Source: Cellulomonas sp. NS3 (GTDB lineage Bacteria; Actinomycetota; Actinomycetes; Actinomycetales; Cellulomonadaceae). Taken from it: a DNA stretch of 64,000 bases. The stretch spans positions 3,782,001 to 3,846,000 of the forward strand of contig NZ_CP103289.1 in NCBI RefSeq assembly GCF_024757985.1. The letters run 5' to 3'. The notes under the pieces are model-generated. The model saw nothing but the letters and a program-made list of their open reading frames with translations, did no database searches and was not told the origin of the DNA. Made by a program: the position numbers and the translations under genes. Positions within the stretch are counted from its first letter, which is position 1. Each line of letters opens with the position of its first letter. Shown one piece after another: positions 8,141 to 16,194 of this stretch.

Positions 8141-9723
8141 GCCTTCGCCCCTTCGCTGTCGGCGGCGAGCTCGCGCACGATGTCGTCGTACACGGGGCTC
8201 GAGAGGAAGTTCTCGACCGAGACGTGGCGCGCCGTCGGGGCGTGGCCCCGCGCCCGGTCGGTGAGCTCACGGTGCGTGATGACGAGGTCGGCCGAGTCGT
8301 CGAGCGTGGCGACCGCGCGGTTCACCACCGTGACGTCGGTGCGGCCGGCCTTCTTGAGCTTGTCGCGCAGGATGCTCGCGCCCATCGCCGACGAGCCCAT
8401 GCCCGCGTCGCACGCGAAGACGATGGAGCGGACGGGCCGGACGGGGTCGGTCGCGGAGGCCGACGTCGCGCCGGCGGCACCCGCGAGCGCACCGAGCGCC
8501 GAGCTCGACTTGCCCTTGTTCGCCTCCGTCTGCGCGATCGCGGCCTGCAGGTCCCCGCCGCCGCTCTCGAGGTCCCGCTTGCGCGAGGCCCGCAGGATGA
8601 CCGCGGCGATGAGGAACGTGACGAGGAACGACAGGACGACGGACAGGGTCACGCCGAGGAACGAGCCGCGCGCGGTCGTCGCGTACACCGCGAAGATCGA
8701 CCCCGGGGCGGCCGGGCCACGCAGGCCGCTGCCGAACGCGGCGTTCGTCGCGACACCGGTCGCACCTCCGGCGATCGCGGCGATGATGAGCGCCGGCTTC
8801 ATGAGGACGAACGGGAAGTAGACCTCGTGGATGCCGCCGAAGAACTGGATGATCGCGGCGCCCGGTGCGCTGCTCCTCGCCATGCCGATCCCGAAGAACG
8901 TGTACGCCAGGAGGATCCCGAGGCCGGGCCCAGGGTTCGCCTCGACCAGGAAGAGCAGCGACTTGCCGGTCTCCGCGACCTGCTGCGCCCCGAGCGGCAC
9001 GAGCGCGCCGTTGCCGATGGCGTTGTTGAGGAACAGCACCTTGGCCGGCTCGACGATGATGCTCATGACCGGCAGCAGGCCGTTGTCGGCGAGCCAGCCG
9101 ACGCCGTCCCCGAGCCACTCGGAGACCCGCGTGATGAGCGGCGCGAAGCCGAAGAAGGCGATGACCGCCATGGCCGCACCGGCGATGCCGGCGGCGAACA
9201 TGTTGACGAGCATCTCGAAGCCGGCCCGGATCTTGCCCTCCCAGAGGGCGTCGATCTTCTTCATCACCCACGCCGAGAGCGGGCCGACGATCATCGCGCC
9301 CAGGAACATCGGGATCGTGCTGCCGGTGATCATGCCGACCGCGACGATCGACGCCACGACGGCGCCGCGCTCGCCGTAGACCACGCGGCCCCCGGCGTTC
9401 GCGATGAGCAGCGGCAGCAGGTAGGTGATCATCGGGCCGACGAGTCCCACGTACTGGCGGAACGTCGTGCCGTCCTCGGCCTGCGCGAGCGCGGTGGCCG
9501 CGCCCTGCCAGCTCATCACGTCGGCGTTGCCGAAGCCGCCGAGGATCCCGTTGGGCCACCAGCCCACGGAGATGAACAGGGTCGTGATCAGTCCCCAGGC
9601 CAGGAAGGCCGGGAGGTTGGGCATGATCATGCTGCTGGCGAAGGCGCCGAACTTCTGGAGCTTGACCTGGATGGCCTTGCCCCGGGTGGCGGTGCCGGCG
9701 GCCGGTGCCGTCGTAGCGGACAC
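8137..9723 (-). CDS. mtlA: PTS polyol (mannitol-type) EIICB permease
   Basis: A 528-residue inner-membrane permease. IIC domain, residues about 15-380, has the mannitol-family motifs EPAKVLFLNNAI, EANPGPGLG and GGIHE (residues 296-300, with the key Glu). The IIB domain, about 430-528, has the phospho-Cys438 in FACDAGMGSSAMGAS. A low-complexity Ala/Ser linker joins them. After FLNNAI the sequence reads GNG (residues 237-239), where enteric MtlA has NHG with a conserved His; this may mean a different polyol. Start is GTG at 9723 with GGGAG upstream. Substrate is called mannitol-like by family only. Confidence 0.9.
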   Translation of the reverse strand: MSATTAPAAGTATRGKAIQVKLQKFGAFASSMIMPNLPAFLAWGLITTLFISVGWWPNGILGGFGNADVMSWQGAATALAQAEDGTTFRQYVGLVGPMITYLLPLLIANAGGRVVYGERGAVVASIVAVGMITGSTIPMFLGAMIVGPLSAWVMKKIDALWEGKIRAGFEMLVNMFAAGIAGAAMAVIAFFGFAPLITRVSEWLGDGVGWLADNGLLPVMSIIVEPAKVLFLNNAIGNGALVPLGAQQVAETGKSLLFLVEANPGPGLGILLAYTFFGIGMARSSAPGAAIIQFFGGIHEVYFPFVLMKPALIIAAIAGGATGVATNAAFGSGLRGPAAPGSIFAVYATTARGSFLGVTLSVVLSFLVTFLIAAVILRASRKRDLESGGGDLQAAIAQTEANKGKSSSALGALAGAAGATSASATDPVRPVRSIVFACDAGMGSSAMGASILRDKLKKAGRTDVTVVNRAVATLDDSADLVITHRELTDRARGHAPTARHVSVENFLSSPVYDDIVRELAADSEGAKA

Positions 9724-9811
9724 GGGCTCACACTCCCATCGTGGTGGTGCGCGTCCGGGCGTCGGTGCCCGGGGCGGCGCTGATCGTCGTTGACCTTGTT
9801 TCGCCCCTGCG

Positions 9812-9837
9812 CCCGGCCCGCCGCCTGGCGGGCCGGG
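9812..9837 (-). terminator. Perfect 11-bp hairpin after the polyol dehydrogenase
   Basis: Arms 9812-9822 and 9827-9837 pair perfectly around a 4-base loop, just downstream of the dehydrogenase stop and upstream of mtlA. It may partly end or protect the deoR-dehydrogenase part of the transcript. Confidence 0.6.
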
Positions 9838-9882
9838 AACCTCACTGGTCGCCGGCCGGAGGGTGGTGGCCGGCGTCGTGCG

Positions 9883-10923
9883 TCACGGCTCGACCGTGAC
9901 CTTGATGCCCGCGCCCGACCGCACGATCTCGATGCCCTCGACGATCTGGTCGAGCGGCAGGCGGTGGGTGATGAGGTCGGCGACGGGCACGCTGCCGTCG
10001 GCGATGTAGGCGAGCGCCTGGCGGTTGTGCGCCGGGCTCGATCCGTTGGCGCCCACGATCGTGAGCTCCTTGTAGTGCACGAGGTTCGAGTCGAGCGTGA
10101 TCGTCGGCTTGTCCTTGGGCAGGCCGCCGAAGAAGCTGATGCGGCCCTGCGGGGCGAGCATGAGCAGCCCCTGCTCCTGCGCGGCGCCCGACGCGGCCGC
10201 GGTGATGACGACCGTCGCGCCCTTGCCGTCGAAGAACGCCTTGACGGCCTCGACCGGGTCCTCCTCGGCCGAGCACACGGCCAGGTCGGGGTTGACGACG
10301 GCCGACGCGAGGTCGAGCCGCGACCGGCTCAGCTCGACGAGCACGACGCGCTTGGCGCCGCGGGCCCGGGCCAGGCGCACGTGCAGGCAGCCGATCGGGC
10401 CGGAGCCGACGACGACGACGTCGTCGCCCTCGTGCACGTCCACGATCTCCTGCGCGTTGATCGCGCAGGCGAACGGCTCGGCGACGCTGGCCTCGGCGAA
10501 CGAGACGTTCTCGGGGATCCGGTTGAGCCCGTCGACCGCGAGGACCTGCTGGGGGACGATCGTGTACGGCGCGAAGCCGCCCTCGAAGTCGTAGCCCATC
10601 GAGACCTGGTTCGGGCAGATCGTCATGGCGCCCGCGGTGCAGAAGTCGCACGTGCCGCACGGGATCGCGGCGATGACCTGGACGCGGTCGCCGGGGACCC
10701 AGCCCTCGACGCCGTCGCCGACCTCGACGACCTCGCCCGCGATCTCGTGGCCCATGATGCGCGGGGGCACGATGCGCTGGTGGCCGGCGGTCGAGATCTT
10801 GACGTCGGTGCCGCACATCGAGCAGGCGCGCACGCGGAGCTTGACCTCGCCGGGCCCCACCTGGGGCTCCGGGGCGTCCTCGAGGCGGACGTCACCGGGG
10901 GCGTAGAAGCGGAAGACGTTCAT
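9883..10923 (-). CDS. Zinc-dependent medium-chain polyol (phosphate) dehydrogenase
   Basis: A 346-residue MDR-superfamily dehydrogenase. Catalytic Zn ligands are Cys37 (in MCGTD) and His59-Glu60 (GHE); structural Zn Cys are 89, 92, 95 and 103. The NAD-binding Rossmann motif is VVVGSGPIGCLH. It resembles the sorbitol/galactitol-phosphate dehydrogenase branch rather than the long-chain MtlD family normally found with mannitol PTS genes. In this operon the likely job is oxidising the polyol phosphate made by the permease to a ketose phosphate. AAGGAGAACG directly before the ATG at 10923 fixes the start; longer open frame upstream runs over the regulator gene and is not real. Confidence 0.85.
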   Translation of the reverse strand: MNVFRFYAPGDVRLEDAPEPQVGPGEVKLRVRACSMCGTDVKISTAGHQRIVPPRIMGHEIAGEVVEVGDGVEGWVPGDRVQVIAAIPCGTCDFCTAGAMTICPNQVSMGYDFEGGFAPYTIVPQQVLAVDGLNRIPENVSFAEASVAEPFACAINAQEIVDVHEGDDVVVVGSGPIGCLHVRLARARGAKRVVLVELSRSRLDLASAVVNPDLAVCSAEEDPVEAVKAFFDGKGATVVITAAASGAAQEQGLLMLAPQGRISFFGGLPKDKPTITLDSNLVHYKELTIVGANGSSPAHNRQALAYIADGSVPVADLITHRLPLDQIVEGIEIVRSGAGIKVTVEP

Positions 10924-10997
10924 CGTTCTCCTTCGTGTGACGTCGGGGGACGTCGTGGTGGGGTCGGCGGTCGACGCCGAGGGGCCGGCGGCGCCGC

Positions 10998-11759
10998 TCA
11001 TGCGCGCACCACCCGGGGGCCGGCGGCCTCGATCTCCTCGGCGAGATCGGGCTCGAGCTGGGAGTCGGTGATGAGGGTGTCGACCGCGGACAGCGGCACG
11101 ACCTGGGCGAAGTCGACGCGGCCGAACTTCGTGTGGTCCGTGAGGACGACGGTGCGGCGCGCGGCGGCGACGAGGGCGCGCTTCACGCGGGCCTCGACGA
11201 GGTCCGGGGTCGTGAGGCCACGCTCCGTGGTGATGCCGTTGGTGCCGAGGAACGCGACGTCGGCGTAGACGTCGGCCATCGCGCTCTCCGCCCACGGCCC
11301 CACGGCGGCGAGCGTGCGCCCGCGGACCGTCCCGCCCAGCAGGTGCAGCGTGATGTGGGGCCGGGTCGCGAGGAGCATCGCGACGGGCAGGCTGTGCGTG
11401 ACGACGGTGAGCTCGCGCTCGGTGGGGAGCATCTCGGCGAGGCGGATGGTCGTGGTGCCGGCGTCGAGGATGATCGAGCCGCCGTCGGGGAGCTCGTCGA
11501 GCGCGGCCTTGGCGATGCGCTCCTTCTGGCCGGCCATGCGCGACTCGCGGTCGGCGACCGCGGGCTCGATGCCGAGGCGCTCGACCGGGATGGCGCCCCC
11601 GTGCACGCGGCGCAGGAGGCCGCGCCGCTCGAGCGCGGTCAGGTCGCGGCGCACGGTCTCCGGGGTGACGTCGAGCGCCTCGGCGAGGTCCTTGACCTCC
11701 GCCCGGCCGTCCCGGCGTGCCCAGGCCAGGATCTCCTGCTGACGCTCCGTCGCGTACAC
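10998..11759 (-). CDS. DeoR/GlpR-family transcriptional regulator
   Basis: A 253-residue regulator. An N-terminal winged HTH (ERQQEILAW, LAEALDVTPETVRRDL, LRRVHGGA) precedes a DeoR sugar-phosphate sensor domain with DAGTTT and TDHTKFG motifs, the usual site for binding phosphorylated sugars. It is the first gene of the PTS operon and so probably controls its own promoter, responding to the sugar phosphate made by the pathway. Start is GTG at 11759 by the frame and a domain beginning at residue 3. Confidence 0.93.
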   Translation of the reverse strand: MYATERQQEILAWARRDGRAEVKDLAEALDVTPETVRRDLTALERRGLLRRVHGGAIPVERLGIEPAVADRESRMAGQKERIAKAALDELPDGGSIILDAGTTTIRLAEMLPTERELTVVTHSLPVAMLLATRPHITLHLLGGTVRGRTLAAVGPWAESAMADVYADVAFLGTNGITTERGLTTPDLVEARVKRALVAAARRTVVLTDHTKFGRVDFAQVVPLSAVDTLITDSQLEPDLAEEIEAAGPRVVRA

Positions 11760-11788
11760 GAGTGCCCCTCACAGCGATGTGCGATGGT

Positions 11789-11849
11789 CCGTTTCCGCCG
11801 GATCCATCTGTGTAAGGGCTTGTCTAGTTCCGTTTCGGTCCGAAGTCAA
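11789..11849 (-). promoter_or_regulatory. Promoter and possible operator of the PTS operon
   Basis: On the minus strand TTGACT (11844-11849) and TAGACA (11821-11826) are separated by 17 bases, an excellent sigma-70-like promoter. Two similar sequences, GTCCGTTTCCG near 11790 and TTCCGTTTCGG near 11829, flank the -10 and are candidate DeoR sites. The 291-base gap 11760-12050 is less GC-rich than its surroundings. Confidence 0.65.
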
Positions 11850-12037
11850 CACGTTCCGGCCGCCTTGTGCGCTTGTATCTGTCCGTGTCTGTGGTTTCGG
11901 GTCGCTCTCCAACCGAGCGACCGGGACCAAGGACCCACGGACGCCACGTGCGGGAGCCGGTGCGCTCGGGCGCGGCCGCCCACCGCGCGGGGACAGCGGC
12001 GCGAGCTCGCGCGCGTCCGCCGGACGGCGCACGGACG

Positions 12038-12043
12038 TAGGCT
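12038..12043 (+). promoter_or_regulatory. -10 box of the DUF4031 gene (leaderless)
   Basis: TAGGCT ends 7 bases before the GTG at 12051, putting the transcript start at the start codon. Confidence 0.5.
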
Positions 12044-12050
12044 CGGGGGC

Positions 12051-12320
12051 GTGACCGTGCTCGTCGACCCGCCCATGTGGCCGCAGCACGGCCGCCTCTG
12101 GGGCCACCTCGTGAGCGACACGTCGCTCGAGGAGCTGCACGCGTTCGCCGAGCGCGCCGGCGTCCCGCGCCGCGGGTTCGACCGCGACCACTACGACATC
12201 CCCGACGAGCGCTACGACGAGCTCGTCCAGCTCGGCGCCGAGCCCGTCGGCGCGAAGGAGCTCGTCCGGCGGCTGCGCGCGTCGGGCCTGCGCGTCACCG
12301 CACGCGAGCGCCGCGCCTGA
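12051..12320 (+). CDS. DUF4031 domain protein
   Basis: An 89-residue protein beginning with TVLVDPPMWP, followed by GRLWGHLVSD, FAERAGVPRRGFDRDHYD, and ending in a basic tail. This layout is typical of the short actinobacterial DUF4031 family; no activity is known. The GTG start is set by the conserved N-terminus and by a leaderless -10 box 7 bases ahead. It is transcribed divergently from the PTS operon across a 291-base gap and is probably a single-gene unit. Confidence 0.82.
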   Translation: MTVLVDPPMWPQHGRLWGHLVSDTSLEELHAFAERAGVPRRGFDRDHYDIPDERYDELVQLGAEPVGAKELVRRLRASGLRVTARERRA

Positions 12321-12509
12321 CCGACAGGCCCGGCGCGTCGGCGTCCCCTCCGAGACCCCACGGGCCGGTGATGGTCACGACGGCGATCCGCACGAACAGC
12401 ACAGGTGCAGCCGTGACCCTCGCCAGACGACATGAGTGGCGAGATGGTGAGAGGACGTGGGTCGTCCCGCAACCCGAGCGGACGGCCGACTCGGTCGAGG
12501 AGGATCGAC

Positions 12510-13730
12510 GTGTCAGGAAACAGAGCTGTCGCGTACAAGGGCCCGGGCAAGGTCGAGGTCATCGACATCGACTACCCGACGTTCGAGCTGAAGGACGGAC
12601 CCGGCGTGAACCCCGCGAACGTCGGGCGCGAGGTGCACCATGGCGCGATCCTGAAGACGGTCGCAACCAACATCTGCGGCTCGGACCAGCACATGGTCCG
12701 CGGTCGTACCACCGCGCCGGCGAACCTCGTCCTCGGCCACGAGATCACCGGTGAGGTGGTCGAGGTGGGCCGCGACGTGGAGTTCGTCAAGGTGGGCGAC
12801 CTCGTGTCGGTGCCCTTCAACATCGCGTGTGGACGCTGTCGCAACTGCAAGGAGCGCAAGACGGGCATCTGTCTCAACGTCAACCCTGACCGCCCGGGCA
12901 GCGCCTACGGCTACGTGGACATGGGTGGGTGGGTCGGGGGCCAGGCGGAGTACGTGCTCGTGCCCTACGCGGACTGGAACCTGCTGACGTTCCCCGACAA
13001 GGAGCGGGCGATGGAGAAGATCCTCGACCTGGCCATGCTGTCGGACATCTTCCCCACGGGCTTCCACGGTGCGGTCACCGCAGGCGTGGGGGTCGGCGCG
13101 ACCGTCTACGTGGCCGGGGCCGGACCGGTCGGCCTCGCGGCCGCCACCGGTGCCCAGCTGCTGGGTGCAGCGGTCGTCATCGTCGGCGACATGGTCGAGG
13201 ACCGGCTTGCTCAGGCACGGAGCTTCGGCTGCGAGACGATCGACGTCTCGCAGGGTGACCCCGCGGAGCAGATCGAGCAGATCCTCGGTGTGCCTGAGGT
13301 GGACTGCGGCGTGGACGCTGTCGGCTTCGAGGCCCGCGGTCACGGCCACGACGCGAGCCACGAGGCACCCGCCACGGTGCTCAACTCACTCATGGACATC
13401 ACCAAGGCGGGCGGGGCGCTCGGCGTCCCCGGCCTGTACGTCACAGGCGACCCGGGTGGTATCGACGAGGCTGCACAGAAGGGTTCGCTCTCTCTCAGCC
13501 TGGGGACGGGCTGGGCCAAGTCGCTGTCCTTCACCACCGGCCAGTGCCCGGTGATGAAGTACAACCGTGACCTGATGACGGCGATCCTGCACGACCGGGT
13601 GAGCATCGCGAAGAACGTCAACGCCAAGCCGATCACGCTCGAGACGGCCCCGCAGGGCTACGCCGAGTTCGACGCGGGCGCGGCTCAGAAGTACGTGCTC
13701 GACCCGAACGGGTACCTCGGCGCGGCGTGA
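12510..13730 (+). CDS. fdhA: Glutathione-independent formaldehyde dehydrogenase, Zn-dependent
   Basis: A 406-residue MDR enzyme close in length to the Pseudomonas enzyme (398). Catalytic Zn ligands are Cys56 (NICGSDQH) and His77 (GHE); structural Zn Cys are 107, 110, 113 and 121; NAD motif is VAGAGPVGLAAA. The family oxidises formaldehyde to formate with tightly bound NAD, needing no thiol cofactor. The start is GTG at 12510 with GAGGAGG 7 bases ahead. It converges on a formate-dehydrogenase-like gene, and FdhD follows, which fits a formaldehyde-to-CO2 route. Codons are somewhat more relaxed (more ggt, gct, cgt, ctg) than in neighbours, hinting at later acquisition. Confidence 0.93.
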   Translation: MSGNRAVAYKGPGKVEVIDIDYPTFELKDGPGVNPANVGREVHHGAILKTVATNICGSDQHMVRGRTTAPANLVLGHEITGEVVEVGRDVEFVKVGDLVSVPFNIACGRCRNCKERKTGICLNVNPDRPGSAYGYVDMGGWVGGQAEYVLVPYADWNLLTFPDKERAMEKILDLAMLSDIFPTGFHGAVTAGVGVGATVYVAGAGPVGLAAATGAQLLGAAVVIVGDMVEDRLAQARSFGCETIDVSQGDPAEQIEQILGVPEVDCGVDAVGFEARGHGHDASHEAPATVLNSLMDITKAGGALGVPGLYVTGDPGGIDEAAQKGSLSLSLGTGWAKSLSFTTGQCPVMKYNRDLMTAILHDRVSIAKNVNAKPITLETAPQGYAEFDAGAAQKYVLDPNGYLGAA

Positions 13731-13741
13731 CGCCCACGCAA

Positions 13742-13772
13742 CGAGCCCGGGCCACGCGCGGGTCCGGGCTCG
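13742..13772. terminator. Bidirectional terminator between fdhA and the FdhF-like gene
   Basis: Nine-base perfect arms, 13742-13750 and 13764-13772, around a 13-base loop in the 49-base gap between convergent genes. Confidence 0.7.
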
Positions 13773-13779
13773 CTGTCCG

Positions 13780-16116
13780 TCACGTCGCCGCGCGTTCCAG
13801 CCGGATGACGATGCTCTTGCTCGTGGGGGTGTTCGAGTCGTCGGCGGTGGAGTCGAGCGGAACCAGCACGTTGGTCTCGGGGAAGTACGACGCCGCACAC
13901 CCCTTCGCGGTGTCGTACGCGACGACGAGGAAGCCCTCGGCCCGCCGCTCCACCCCGTCGGTGAACTCGGAGACGAGGTCCACCACGTCGCCGTCGGTGA
14001 ACCCGAGCTCGAGGAGGTCCGCCGCGTTGACCATGACGACACGGCGCCCGCCGGAGATGCCGCGGTAGCGGTCGTCCGGGCCGTAGACCGTGGTGTTGTA
14101 CTGGTCGTGCGACCGCATGGTCTGGAGGAGGAGGCGACCGGGCGGCACGGTCGGCCACCACAGCGGGGTTCGGGTGAAGTGCGCCTTGGTGCTGGTCGTC
14201 TCGAAGGTCCGGACGTCGTGCGGCCCGTGCGGCAGCCGGAAGCCCCCAGGCGCGTCGATCCGCCGCTCGTAGTCGACGAACCCGGGCACGACGGCCTCGA
14301 TGTGCCGGCGGATCACCCGGTAGTCGTCCTCCATCGCCTGCCAGTCCGCCTGCGGACTGCCGGGGCGTGCCCGGCCCTGCTCGTCGTGGAAGATCGCCCG
14401 GGCGAGCCGGCACACGATCGCGATCTCGGAGAGCAGATCCGGCGCAGGAGGCGGGAGGTGCCCCGACGAGGCGTGGACCATCGACATGGAGTCCTCGACC
14501 GTGACTCGCTGCCGACCGGTCCGCTGCGCGTCGAGGTCCGAGCGTCCGAGGGTCGGCAGGATGATCGCGGTGCGCCCCGGCGCGAGGTGGGAGTGGTTGA
14601 GCTTCGTGCTGACCTGGACGGTCATGGCGCAGGAGCGCAGCGCCGCCTCGGTCACGGCCGTGTCCGGCGCGGCCTTGAGGAAGTTGCCGCCCATCCCCAT
14701 GAAGAAGCGCACCCGTCCATCCCTCATGGCACGGATGGTGTTGACGGTGTCATGTCCCGCCTCGCGGGGGCTCGCGAACGAGAACTCCGCCTCCAGCCGG
14801 TCGAGGAAGGGCTGCGGCATCTTCTCGAAGATGCCCATCGTCCGGTCGCCCTGGACGTTGGAGTGCCCGCGCACGGGCAGCAGCCCCGCCCCGGGCTTCC
14901 CGAGGTTCCCCTGCAGCAGGACGAGGTTGACGATCTCCTTGATCGTCGCGACGGCGTGCTTGTGCTGGGTCAGACCCATGGCCCATGCGACGATCGTGCG
15001 GTTCGAGTCGAGAAGCAGCTCACCCACCTCGCGGAGGGCCGTCTCGGTGAGTCCCGTCGCCTCCTCGATGTCGCTCCACGGGGTGGCCCGCACCCCGTCG
15101 AGGTACTCCTCGAGGCCGGCGGTGTGCCGCTCGAGGAAGGCGTGGTCGAGCACGCTGGTCATGCCGATGGTCCGCCGCCCGGCCTCCTCGGCCTCCAGGA
15201 GGAGCTTTCCCAGCCCCTGGAAGACGCCGAGGTCGCCGCCGAGGCGGACCTGCAGGTGGACGTCAGCGATGCGCGTCCCGCGTCCGACCATGCCGTGCAC
15301 CGTCTGCGGGTTGCGGTAGCGGGTGAGTCCCGCCTCGGGCAGCGGGTTCACCGCCACGATCACGGCTCCCTGCTGCTTGGCCTTCTCGAGCGAGGTGAGC
15401 ATCCGCGGGTGGTTGGTGCCGGGGTTCTGCCCCGCGATGATGATGAGCCCGGCGGTCTCGACGTCGTGCAGCGTCACCGACCCCTTGCCGATGCCGATCG
15501 TCGTGCCGAGCGCCTCGCCGGACGACTCGTGGCACATGTTGGAGCAGTCCGGCAGGTTGTTCGTCCCCAGTCCCCGCACCATGAGCTGGTAGAGGAAGGC
15601 GGCCTCGTTCGACGTGCGGCCGGACGTGTAGAAGGCAGCCTGGTCGGGGCCGTCGAGTCCGTGGAGCTCGCGGGCGATGCGCTCGAACGCCGCCTCCCAG
15701 GAGATCGGGCTGTAGTGGCTCGCCCCGTCCTCACGGATCATGGGAGTGGTCAGGCGTCCCTGCCGGTTGAGCCAGTGGTCGTCGCGGGCAGCGAGGTCGT
15801 CGATCGAGTGCTCGGCGAAGAGCTCGGGCCGGACGCGCTTGCGGGTCGCCTCGGAGGCGAGGGCCTTGGCCCCGTTCTCGCAGAACTCGGCGTGGCTGCG
15901 GTCGGGGGCGTTCGGGTCGGGCCAGGCGCAGCTCATGCAGTCGAAGCCGCCGGGCTGGTTCATCCTCAGCAGACCGCTGGCTGAGCGCACCGGGCCCATC
16001 TCCCGGACGGCGTGCCGCATGGCCGTCGTCACGCCGGGCAGCCCCGCGGACGTGCGCTTGGGCGGGCTCACCTTCACCGCCGGCTGGTCGATGTCGTCCG
16101 AGGGCGTCGTTGCCAT
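13780..16116 (-). CDS. Molybdopterin oxidoreductase, FdhF/YdeP family (formate dehydrogenase-like)
   Basis: A 778-residue protein binding a [4Fe-4S] cluster through Cys60, Cys63 (FDCMSCAWPDP) and probably Cys79, and a bis-MGD cofactor through motifs such as GTNHPRML and VRGHSNVQGDRTMG. Cys195 in NMCHESSG sits where formate dehydrogenases have catalytic Cys or selenocysteine, and it is a normal Cys codon. The C-terminal region is the molydop-binding barrel. YdeP-family members are poorly characterised (acid resistance in E. coli). The adjoining formaldehyde dehydrogenase and FdhD favour formate oxidation here. TAGCAT ends 6 bases before the ATG, so the mRNA is probably leaderless and divergent from fdhD. 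Confidence 0.92.
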   Translation of the reverse strand: MATTPSDDIDQPAVKVSPPKRTSAGLPGVTTAMRHAVREMGPVRSASGLLRMNQPGGFDCMSCAWPDPNAPDRSHAEFCENGAKALASEATRKRVRPELFAEHSIDDLAARDDHWLNRQGRLTTPMIREDGASHYSPISWEAAFERIARELHGLDGPDQAAFYTSGRTSNEAAFLYQLMVRGLGTNNLPDCSNMCHESSGEALGTTIGIGKGSVTLHDVETAGLIIIAGQNPGTNHPRMLTSLEKAKQQGAVIVAVNPLPEAGLTRYRNPQTVHGMVGRGTRIADVHLQVRLGGDLGVFQGLGKLLLEAEEAGRRTIGMTSVLDHAFLERHTAGLEEYLDGVRATPWSDIEEATGLTETALREVGELLLDSNRTIVAWAMGLTQHKHAVATIKEIVNLVLLQGNLGKPGAGLLPVRGHSNVQGDRTMGIFEKMPQPFLDRLEAEFSFASPREAGHDTVNTIRAMRDGRVRFFMGMGGNFLKAAPDTAVTEAALRSCAMTVQVSTKLNHSHLAPGRTAIILPTLGRSDLDAQRTGRQRVTVEDSMSMVHASSGHLPPPAPDLLSEIAIVCRLARAIFHDEQGRARPGSPQADWQAMEDDYRVIRRHIEAVVPGFVDYERRIDAPGGFRLPHGPHDVRTFETTSTKAHFTRTPLWWPTVPPGRLLLQTMRSHDQYNTTVYGPDDRYRGISGGRRVVMVNAADLLELGFTDGDVVDLVSEFTDGVERRAEGFLVVAYDTAKGCAASYFPETNVLVPLDSTADDSNTPTSKSIVIRLERAAT

Positions 16117-16194
16117 CTCGTCATGCTACGACCGGGGGCTGGGGAGTCCAGTGCCAGGCCTGCGCGTCTGGCCGGCGCGCGAGAGGGTGTGGCC

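Noticed and set aside
9883-11772. Fusion of the DeoR regulator and the dehydrogenase in one 629-codon frame
   Set aside because: The frame passes through the regulator gene out of register; the dehydrogenase has its own ATG with AAGGAG, and the upstream part lacks any HTH.
15520-15545. Selenocysteine in the FdhF-like enzyme
   Set aside because: The position corresponding to the catalytic residue (195) is a normal Cys codon and no in-frame TGA occurs.
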